From Ardenticatenaceae bacterium (GTDB lineage Bacteria; Chloroflexota; Anaerolineae; Promineifilales; Promineifilaceae), in assembly GCA_020634415.1 (NCBI GenBank), contig JACKBT010000056.1:1-27767 (forward strand): DNA of 27,767 nt. The letters are read 5' to 3'. The translations under genes were made by a program, and so were the position numbers. Numbering within the stretch: position 1 is the first letter of the stretch; the number at the start of each line of letters is the position of its first letter. Below are positions 22,370-27,767 of the stretch, in pieces. The notes below the pieces were generated by a model. It saw only the letters and a list, made by a program, of their open reading frames with translations. It did not search any database and was not told the DNA's origin.

Positions 22370-22692
22370 GTAACGAATTCATGAACGATGAGTTATTTGA
22401 AGAACTGCTGCAAAGTGTCCGCGAAGGCGGAGCTATTTTGCGAGGGGAAAAGGAAGCTTCACGCACTTTTGTGGTCGAAGCCCCAGATGTTAAAGACATT
22501 CGTGAACAGTATGAGCTATCACAAACAGAGTTTGCCGCCCTCCTGGGAATTAGTGTCAAGACATTACAAAATTGGGAACAAGGCCGACGCTCACCCCATG
22601 GTGCCGCCCGCGTGTTGCTGCAAGTAGCGGCCAAACACCCAGCGGCCGTTTGGGATGTGGTTGAACCAGTTATTCAGCGGAGAGAGGGTTAG
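22366..22692 (+). CDS. higA: HigA-type XRE antitoxin
   Basis: A 108-residue protein with an N-terminal acidic part (1-40) that probably binds the toxin. A helix-turn-helix follows (DIREQYELSQTEFAALLGIS then VKTLQNWEQGRRSP). This is the HigA-2 arrangement. It neutralises HigB and represses the operon. It starts inside the last codon of higB (ATGA). An alternative start at 22381 (MNDELF) is possible. The stop is followed directly by a 22-bp repeat also found after the vapC gene. Confidence 0.9.
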   Translation: MSNEFMNDELFEELLQSVREGGAILRGEKEASRTFVVEAPDVKDIREQYELSQTEFAALLGISVKTLQNWEQGRRSPHGAARVLLQVAAKHPAAVWDVVEPVIQRREG

Positions 22693-22714
22693 AACGGCCG
22701 TTTTCCCTGCCACG
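22693..22714 (+). repeat. 22-bp post-stop repeat, first copy
   Basis: AACGGCCGTTTTCCCTGCCA plus CG directly follows the TAG of higA. It matches 23481-23502 at 21 of 22 bases, and the pair bounds the VapC module. It contains the ACGGCCGT octamer. Confidence 0.7.
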
Positions 22715-22780
22715 TTCTTTTGGTGGTGGGTGGGGGACGGCCGTTGCCTCAAAAGAAGATCCCAAGCTTACCAAATTGTC

Positions 22781-22789
22781 TGATATAAT
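22781..22789 (+). promoter_or_regulatory. Extended -10 promoter of the VapC module
   Basis: TGATATAAT is a consensus extended -10 about 40 bases before the start at 22830. It follows an imperfect hairpin (TTCTTTTG at about 22715 and CAAAAGAA at about 22750). Confidence 0.5.
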
Positions 22790-22829
22790 TAGTCCTTGTT
22801 AAAGCAAACTGCATTGGGAGATGACTAAA

Positions 22830-23087
22830 ATGACAATTCGCCTAAAAACCATTACGCCCTCCAAAATTATGGAACTCATCGAACAATTCCTATCCACAGC
22901 AGAGCAAAAGTGGCTGAACGAACAACTAAGCGATTTGCTAGAAAAGACACCTTTGTCTCTAAAACAGAAATGGGATTTAGTTGACCAACTTTGTGGAGCC
23001 TGGGCCAATGACAATAGTCTTCCTCCCATCTTCTCTGCCATAGAGCACCAGCGAGCTGCCAGTAAACCTCGTGAAGTCTCCTTTTAA
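22830..23087 (+). CDS. Putative antitoxin partner of VapC
   Basis: An 85-residue, mostly helical protein beginning MTIRLKTITPSKIMELIEQF. I do not recognise the family. Its position and coupling (its TAA shares a base with the ATG of the PIN gene) make it the likely antitoxin. GGGAG nine bases before the ATG at 22830 favours this start over the ATG at 22821, which abuts that site. No clear DNA-binding motif is visible; the C-terminal tail rich in Lys, Arg and Ser may wrap the toxin. Confidence 0.65.
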   Translation: MTIRLKTITPSKIMELIEQFLSTAEQKWLNEQLSDLLEKTPLSLKQKWDLVDQLCGAWANDNSLPPIFSAIEHQRAASKPREVSF

Positions 23088-23479
23088 TGCACCATCTTGA
23101 TACCAATATCATCATTGCTTATCTGAACGGCAATCAGAATGTTGCGGAACAGATCAAAGTGCACTTGCCGGATGTAGCCATGAGTGCCTTGGTTCTGGCT
23201 GAACTCCGTTATGGTGCCAGAGCATCAGCCAAAGCTTCTGAAAATCTACGACGTTTGGAACAACTGTTGCAGATTGTTGATGTGGTTGATTTTGACCAAG
23301 CCAGTGCCGATAGTTACAGCCATCTACGTTTGACTTTACGCCAAAAGGGCAAACCTACAGGCGAAATGGATTTGTTGATCGCGTCTATCGCCGTAGCACA
23401 TCAGGCTGTTCTGGTGACGCATAATACGAAACATTTCAGTGAAATTGAGGGCTTGGTGTTGGAGGATTGGTTGATGTAG
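23087..23479 (+). CDS. vapC: VapC-type PIN-domain ribonuclease toxin
   Basis: A 130-residue PIN domain. HHLDTNIII supplies Asp5, LAELRYGA Glu39, GEMDLLIA Asp95, and VTHNTKHF the fourth-position Asn113 used by FitB-like members. It is a Mg-dependent RNase that in known cases cleaves tRNA or rRNA. It is directly coupled to the upstream small gene by a TAATG overlap. The second copy of the 22-bp repeat begins one base after the TAG. Confidence 0.92.
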   Translation: MHHLDTNIIIAYLNGNQNVAEQIKVHLPDVAMSALVLAELRYGARASAKASENLRRLEQLLQIVDVVDFDQASADSYSHLRLTLRQKGKPTGEMDLLIASIAVAHQAVLVTHNTKHFSEIEGLVLEDWLM

Positions 23480-23480
23480 G

Positions 23481-23502
23481 AACGGCCGTTTTCCCTACCA
23501 CG
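23481..23502 (+). repeat. 22-bp post-stop repeat, second copy
   Basis: AACGGCCGTTTTCCCTACCA plus CG lies one base after the vapC stop. Together with 22693-22714 it brackets the promoter, the putative antitoxin and vapC as a 788-bp unit. Confidence 0.7.
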
Positions 23503-25291
23503 GCCGATATTCCAACGACTGATGCCTAAAGTAAGTCGTGTACAGTTCAGCGTAATGCCCACCATGCGCCAGTAAATCATCGTGGTTGCCTTCTTCGATG
23601 ATCTGGCCGTCGCGGAGGACGATGATGCGGTCGGCGGCGCGGACGGTGGAGAGGCGGTGGGCGATGATGATGCTGGTACGGCCGTTTAACACACTCGCCA
23701 ACGCCGCTTGCACCTGTGCCTCCGTCAGCGGGTCAATGCTGGCGGTGGCCTCATCCAACAGCAAGATAGCCGGGTCTTGCAGCAGCACCCGCGCCAGGGC
23801 CACCAACTGCCGCTGCCCCAACGAGAGCCGTGCCCCCCGTTCACCCACATCCGTTTGCAAGCCTTCGGGCAAATCATCCAGCCAACTGCCATCACCCAAC
23901 TGCCGAGCGGCCGTTTCCACAGCAGCATCACTGGCTTCGGGACGGCCGTAACGGATATTCTCGGTCACTGTGCCCGAAAAGAGGAAGGGGGCTTGGGGCA
24001 CGAGGCCCAGTTGGCGGCGGTATTGGCTGAGATTGAGGGTGCGTAGAGAACGGCCGTCTACGCGCACATCCCCGCCCTGAAATTCATAAAAGCGCAGCAG
24101 CAGCTTCACCAAACTCGACTTACCCGCGCCTGTATGCCCCACAATCGCCAGCGTCTCCCCCGCCGGAATCGTCAGCGAGAAATCGCTTAAAACGGCATTG
24201 CGCCCGGTGCTGTAATTAAACGTCACCTTGTCAAACACAATTTCGCCGCGCAAACGGCCGACTGGCTCCTGCGCCGTCTGCACCACCTGCGCTTCATCAT
24301 CAATCAGGGCAAAAACGCGCTCGCTGGCGGCCAAACCCTGCTGAAACTGGCTCCAAAAAGAGGCAATGCTGGTGATGGGATAGAAGAAAATCGTGAGACC
24401 CTGCACAAACAGATACCAGTCGCCCACCGAAATATTGCGCTCCAGGGCCATCAATCCGCCCACATAGATGATGACGGAAACAGCCAGCCCAGAAACGGTG
24501 TTGAGCAAGGGGTAAATGCTGCCGAAAACGACCACCCGCGTGCGCATCACCTGGTAAGCCATCTCATTCGTCTCTTGAAAATCGCTGTAAATGGCCGCTT
24601 CCTGCCGGAAGTTTTTGGCGACGGCGATGCCGCTGATGGTTTCCTGAATGGTGGCGTTGACGGTGGCCTGCGCCCGCTGCGCCTGCTGCATCGCCTGCCG
24701 CGCCAAACGACGGAAGAGCATGGCAATCCCCACCACAATTGGCCCCACCGTGAAGGTGAGGAGGGCCAAACGCACATTTTGTGTCAGTAGCACGCCAGCG
24801 ATGACAAAAACCAGCACCAATTGGGCCAACAAGTCAACGGTCAGGGTGACGGTGGTGGCAAAGTCTTGCGTATCGGAAGTGACGCGGCTGACGACGCGGC
24901 CAGAGGCGAACTGATCGAAAAAGGACATGTCGCGGCGCATGACGGCGCGAAAGGCATCTTCGCGCAAGGCCAGCACCACATCACCCACTGCCCGTGCCGC
25001 AAACCACAAATGGACAAAGTTGAAGCCCCAACCCAACGCGCCCATGACGGTGACAACGGCCGCTAAGGTCAGCAGCAGTTGCAGTTGGGGGTTTTGGGCC
25101 AGGCTGTCTATGCCGCGTGAGATGATGAGCGGGGTGACGGTGGCGGTGATGGAGAGGAGGGAGACCATGAAGGCCACCAAAAACACTTGGCCCAGATGCG
25201 GCCGGAAGTAGGCCAGGATGCGCCGTACCAATTCGCGGTCGCTGTAACTGCGATCATATTCTTCGGGGTTGAGGCCGCCGGTGAGTTGCAT
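23495..25291 (-). CDS. ABC exporter half-transporter with canonical ATPase site
   Basis: A 598-residue type IV ABC exporter subunit. Six membrane helices span about 35-325. The nucleotide-binding domain has Walker A GHTGAGKS (385-392), signature LSLGQ (489-493) and Walker B LLLDEATASID with the catalytic Glu514. The fold is that of multidrug or lipid exporters (MsbA/BmrA type). It lies 59 bases after the other half-transporter, so the two most likely form a heterodimer. No Shine-Dalgarno sequence is obvious before the ATG; a hairpin lies in the gap. The substrate is unknown. Its 3' end overlaps the 22-bp repeat after vapC. Confidence 0.93.
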   Translation of the reverse strand: MQLTGGLNPEEYDRSYSDRELVRRILAYFRPHLGQVFLVAFMVSLLSITATVTPLIISRGIDSLAQNPQLQLLLTLAAVVTVMGALGWGFNFVHLWFAARAVGDVVLALREDAFRAVMRRDMSFFDQFASGRVVSRVTSDTQDFATTVTLTVDLLAQLVLVFVIAGVLLTQNVRLALLTFTVGPIVVGIAMLFRRLARQAMQQAQRAQATVNATIQETISGIAVAKNFRQEAAIYSDFQETNEMAYQVMRTRVVVFGSIYPLLNTVSGLAVSVIIYVGGLMALERNISVGDWYLFVQGLTIFFYPITSIASFWSQFQQGLAASERVFALIDDEAQVVQTAQEPVGRLRGEIVFDKVTFNYSTGRNAVLSDFSLTIPAGETLAIVGHTGAGKSSLVKLLLRFYEFQGGDVRVDGRSLRTLNLSQYRRQLGLVPQAPFLFSGTVTENIRYGRPEASDAAVETAARQLGDGSWLDDLPEGLQTDVGERGARLSLGQRQLVALARVLLQDPAILLLDEATASIDPLTEAQVQAALASVLNGRTSIIIAHRLSTVRAADRIIVLRDGQIIEEGNHDDLLAHGGHYAELYTTYFRHQSLEYRPW

Positions 25292-25308
25292 AATCTTGGG
25301 AGAGACTA

Positions 25309-25372
25309 GGGACTAAAGACTGGAGACTAGGGCAAGCAAAGCCACAGTCTCTAGTTTCCAGTCTCCAGTCCC
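25309..25372. repeat. Imperfect hairpin of GGGACT/GGAGACT words between the ABC genes
   Basis: GGGACTAAAGACTGGAGACT plus AGGG (25309-25332) pairs imperfectly with the complementary stretch ending CAGTCTCCAGTCCC (to about 25372). It overlaps the last codons of the upstream ABC gene, whose C-terminus LETGN is encoded by the repeat. It could reduce readthrough into the second gene. Confidence 0.5.
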
Positions 25373-27159
25373 CTTTCCTCCGGTATAAATATCTGCCGAT
25401 ACATTCGGCTGTTCGCCATTAACTCCTCGTGAGTGCCCTGGGCCAGGAGACGGCCGTTTTTCATCAACAAAATCTGGTCAGCACTGCGGATTTGGGAGAG
25501 ACGGTGCGTAATCAATAAAGTTGTCCGTCCCGCCAAAATCTGGTGCATGGCCCGTTGAATCTGGTCTTCGGTGTTACTGTCTATGGCACTGGTGGAATCA
25601 TCCAGCACCAAAATACGCGGATCGCTGAGGAAGGCGCGGGCGATGGCCAACCGCTGCCGCTGCCCGCCGGAAAGCATCACGCCGCGTTCGCCAATCATCG
25701 TCTGGTAGCCTTCGGGGAATTCGGTGATGAAGTCGTGGGCCTGGGCTTGTTTGGCGGCGGCTTCGATTTGGGCCTGGGTCACGTCGCCTCGTGCGCCAAA
25801 GGCGATGTTTTCGGCGATGGTGCGAGAGAAGAGGAAGATGTCTTGCTCGATAGTGCCGATTTGGGCACGCAGGCTGTCCAGGCTCCACTCACGCACGTCG
25901 GTGTTGTCTATGAGCACACGGCCGTTTGTCGTATCAAACGTCCGGTTCAACAGCTTCGTCAATGTACTCTTACCCGACCCCGTCTGCCCCACAATCGCCA
26001 CCGTCTGCCCCGGCTTGGCATGGAAAGAAATATTGCTGAGTACATTGGAGACCTCTGAGGTTTTGAAAACCTCAGAGGTCTGGTCAACGTAGCTAAAACT
26101 CACATCCGCAAAAACCACATCCCCCACCATCGTCTTCTCCACGCCACCCTTGTTTTGGTCCAGTTCCGTCTCGGCCAAAATCATCTCCAAGATGCGGTGG
26201 GCACTGGCAACACTTTGCTGCATGACGGCCACATTGCGCAGCAAAAAGCGGATGGGCGAACGCAGTGTGCCCAGCAAGGCCATGTAGGCAATAATCTGCC
26301 CGACAGTGATGATGCCCAGGTAGAACAGGTAAAGGGCGTGCCCAAAGGCTAGACCGATCATGAGGCCATGGAGCAGCAGCGGCAGATAACGGGCAGTAAC
26401 TTCGCCCTCACGCACAAAGGCATCGCGGTAGGCGCGGGCATTATGGCTGAATTTGCTCTCTTCGGCCGGCTCTTGGGCAAAGCCTTTCACCACCTCAATG
26501 CCGGTGATGGTTTCAGCCAGACCGGCGTTCATCATGCCGAAGGTGGTACGCTGTTGGGTGGCGACGGGGCGCAGGTTGTTGTTGTAACGCTGCAAGGTGA
26601 TGGTTGTGCCGATGAGGAAGAGGATGGGGATGAGCAGCAGTCTGAAGTCGAAGGTGGTGATGGTGATGAGGGGGATGAGGAGGGTGAGGAGCGATTCGGT
26701 GGTCGTACCCAGGGCGGGGCTGACGAATTGGCCGATTTGCTGCACATCGTTGGTGGCGCGGGCCATGAGATCGCCGACGCGCTGACGGCCGTGAAAGGTC
26801 TGGCTTTTGCTGAGCAGGCTCAGGTACAGTTCGTCGCGGGCATTGCGCTCGACGCGCTGCGCCAACACGCGAATGGCGAGGCTGTTGACAATATCAAAGA
26901 GGCCATAGCCCACGTAGGCGGCGACGACGTAGAGGGCGGCGACGATGAGGGCGCGGCGGCCTTCGTCGTTGATGACGGTATCGAAGGCCCAACCCACGGT
27001 AACGGCCGTCATGCTCTGCGAAGCCGCCATACCAATTGTCGTCAGGAAAAAGGTTAGCCCCAGGCCAGGGTAGCGCAGAATGTGCGCTTGCAGCCAGCGC
27101 AGAGTGGAGCGGTGATCATAGCGGTAGGCATCGGTGACGGTAAATTCGCTGCGGGTCAT
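25351..27159 (-). CDS. ABC exporter half-transporter with degenerate ATPase site
   Basis: A 602-residue type IV ABC exporter subunit starting MTRSEFTVTDAYRYDHRSTL. Membrane helices span about 33-320. The nucleotide-binding domain has Walker A GQTGSGKS (391-398) and LSGGQ (496-500). Walker B reads ILVLDDSTSAID, so the catalytic Glu is replaced by Asp521, the sign of the non-canonical partner in heterodimers such as TM287/288 and BmrCD. Residues 361-371 are encoded by a 33-bp palindrome inserted in frame. The start at 27159 follows TCGACA-N16-TACGAT-N6; the longer frame to 27309 is non-coding leader. A truncated copy of its 5' end lies at 27523-27668. Confidence 0.93.
   Translation of the reverse strand: MTRSEFTVTDAYRYDHRSTLRWLQAHILRYPGLGLTFFLTTIGMAASQSMTAVTVGWAFDTVINDEGRRALIVAALYVVAAYVGYGLFDIVNSLAIRVLAQRVERNARDELYLSLLSKSQTFHGRQRVGDLMARATNDVQQIGQFVSPALGTTTESLLTLLIPLITITTFDFRLLLIPILFLIGTTITLQRYNNNLRPVATQQRTTFGMMNAGLAETITGIEVVKGFAQEPAEESKFSHNARAYRDAFVREGEVTARYLPLLLHGLMIGLAFGHALYLFYLGIITVGQIIAYMALLGTLRSPIRFLLRNVAVMQQSVASAHRILEMILAETELDQNKGGVEKTMVGDVVFADVSFSYVDQTSEVFKTSEVSNVLSNISFHAKPGQTVAIVGQTGSGKSTLTKLLNRTFDTTNGRVLIDNTDVREWSLDSLRAQIGTIEQDIFLFSRTIAENIAFGARGDVTQAQIEAAAKQAQAHDFITEFPEGYQTMIGERGVMLSGGQRQRLAIARAFLSDPRILVLDDSTSAIDSNTEDQIQRAMHQILAGRTTLLITHRLSQIRSADQILLMKNGRLLAQGTHEELMANSRMYRQIFIPEERGLETGN
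26049..26081. repeat. 33-bp perfect palindrome inside the ABC coding sequence
   Basis: AGACCTCTGAGGTTTT (26049-26064), a single G, then the exact complement (26066-26081). The length is 11 codons and keeps the frame, adding TSEVFKTSEVS to the protein between the A-loop (SFSYVDQ) and the Walker A strand. The GACCTCTGAGG...CCTCAGAGGTC form is of the REP-like palindrome type usually intergenic. Confidence 0.9.
27014..27159 (-). repeat. 146-bp direct repeat, functional copy (ABC gene 5' end)
   Basis: First 146 bases of the ABC gene. They match 27523-27668 at about 137 of 146 positions. Only two codons in the copy change the protein (residues 9 and 13). Confidence 0.85.
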
Positions 27160-27165
27160 GTGGGG

Positions 27166-27193
27166 ATCGTAGCAGGTTATGGGGGGATGTCGA
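27166..27193 (-). promoter_or_regulatory. Leaderless promoter of the ABC exporter operon
   Basis: On the minus strand TCGACA (27193-27188), a 16-base spacer and extended -10 TGCTACGAT (27174-27166) end six bases before the ATG at 27159. Both hexamers are one or two bases from consensus, and transcription is expected to start at the ATG. Confidence 0.55.
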
Positions 27194-27226
27194 GGGGGAC
27201 TGCAACGGATTTGACAATGGAACGGA

Positions 27227-27475
27227 TTATTTAACAGAGTTTTGGCGAAGTTGGCGGGCGTGTTCCTGGCTATCTGAAATGTCTGGGCGAGTGCCGATGA
27301 GACCAGCATTTTGCCAATAGGCCACTAAATCCGCCCCCGTTTTGGGTGAGACAGATAGCATCGCTCTGGCTCTTAACAAACGTAGAGCGTACTCAGACAG
27401 GGAGAGGCCGACTTGTTCGGCTTCGTTCTCCAGCTCATGCTCTAGTTCTCTGGGTAATTCAAGGATAAGCGTCAT
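27227..27475 (-). CDS. Orphan small antitoxin-like protein
   Basis: An 82-residue protein beginning MTLILELPRELEHELENEAE. The short N-terminal strand, then an amphipathic helix with GLSLSEYALRLL, resembles ribbon-helix-helix-type antitoxins. The tail (TGADLVAYWQNAGLIGTRPD) recurs in small antitoxins of Cyanobacteria and Chloroflexota that usually precede a PIN-type toxin. No toxin gene follows here, so it is an orphan. The start at 27475 gives the family N-terminus; TATACT lies 10 bases upstream. The gene sits between the two copies of the ABC gene 5' end, in the same orientation. Confidence 0.65.
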   Translation of the reverse strand: MTLILELPRELEHELENEAEQVGLSLSEYALRLLRARAMLSVSPKTGADLVAYWQNAGLIGTRPDISDSQEHARQLRQNSVK

Positions 27476-27482
27476 AATGCTC

Positions 27483-27668
27483 TCAAGTATAGAGAAAACG
27501 AGGGCTGTTTTCAATATTTCTACTCTGCGAAGCCGCCATGCCAATTGTCGTCAGGAAAAAGGTTAGCCCCAGGCCCGGGTAGCGCAGAATGTGCGCTTGC
27601 AGCCAGCGCAGAGTGGAGCGGTGATCGTAGGCGTAAGCGTCGGCGACGGTGAATTCGCTGCGGGTCAT
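27483..27668 (-). pseudogene. Truncated copy of the ABC exporter 5' end
   Basis: Starting at ATG 27668 this encodes MTRSEFTVADAYAYDHRSTL and continues like the first 48-49 residues of the neighbouring exporter, up to GMAASQS. It then runs into unrelated sequence (RNIENSPRFLYT) and stops. Homology covers 27523-27668 (146 bp). It lacks nearly all membrane helices and the ATPase domain. The remaining 27669-27767 shows no gene I can support. Confidence 0.8.
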
Positions 27669-27767
27669 GAATAGTTTCCTTGCATCAGATGGAATTTTAA
27701 TCGGTTATGTGGAGATTATGAAAAATTGAACGTGTTTATTTTGAAGTCGCTCATTGATGCATTATAC

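Noticed and set aside
26368..27057. Plus-strand open frame of 229 codons opposite the ABC gene
   Set aside because: It is antisense to a well-defined ABC exporter membrane domain and has no recognisable motif.
27160..27309. Longer N-terminus for the first ABC half-transporter
   Set aside because: This stretch contains the promoter and overlaps the antitoxin gene. The duplicate copy at 27668 also starts at MTRSEF.

Overview
The window looks like a chromosomal piece of a Chloroflexota bacterium, probably an Anaerolineae-type lineage. This is an inference from several traits: a secreted glycoside hydrolase ending in YLPVVMR, a class A penicillin-binding protein with an Ig-like tail, many small toxin-antitoxin-like modules, REP-like palindromes, and a very over-represented palindromic octamer ACGGCCGT (about 35 exact copies by eye). 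There are no rRNA or tRNA genes, no CRISPR array and no recognisable phage or integrase genes.

Layout. 1-880: 3' part of a clan GH-A glycoside hydrolase. 886-3760: five direct repeats (R1-R5, about 85-120 bp) separating four small-gene blocks: DUF4160/DUF2442, an unnamed two-gene pair, a membrane protein, and a BECR-like/DUF2283-like pair. R5 is itself the 3' coding end of the PBP gene (3640-6663, minus), and R4 is a selected-looking copy of that end. 6736-7561: MntA/HepT module and a remnant of a REP-associated transposase. 7885-9099: an alpha-oxoamine synthase. 9135-10379: a complete IS630-family element inserted at the edge of a hairpin shared by two convergent stop codons. 10379-12668: redox cluster with a rhodanese lipoprotein, a TlpA-like lipoprotein and a CcdA-like membrane protein. 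12703-13833: cNMP-binding/PP2C-type phosphatase. 14063-15295: secreted GH5-like enzyme. 15366-16136: a BLUF photoreceptor gene between two 94-bp inverted repeats. 16142-16819: PlsC-like acyltransferase. 16952-20301: ThDP enzyme/FAD dehydrogenase operon. 20318-21846: alpha/beta hydrolase and a frameshifted AhpD-like gene. 21987-23479: HigBA and a VapC module. 23495-27159: heterodimeric ABC exporter. 27227-27668: orphan antitoxin between two copies of the exporter's 5' end.

Functional links. MntA-HepT, HigBA and the VapC pair are post-segregational or stress modules. The rhodanese, TlpA and CcdA proteins plausibly form an extracytoplasmic thiol-redox set. The ThDP and FAD enzymes are translationally coupled and probably act in one catabolic or biosynthetic route whose substrate cannot be read from sequence. 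The two ABC half-transporters should pair, one carrying a degenerate catalytic site.

Main candidate for something new: in three places a toxin- or antitoxin-type gene lies between direct repeats. In two of them the repeat is the end of a neighbouring housekeeping gene (the PBP 3' end and the ABC exporter 5' end), so an insertion would restore that gene. This suggests a small-gene cassette mechanism using gene ends as sites. A mundane alternative is a set of common intergenic repeats plus local duplications.
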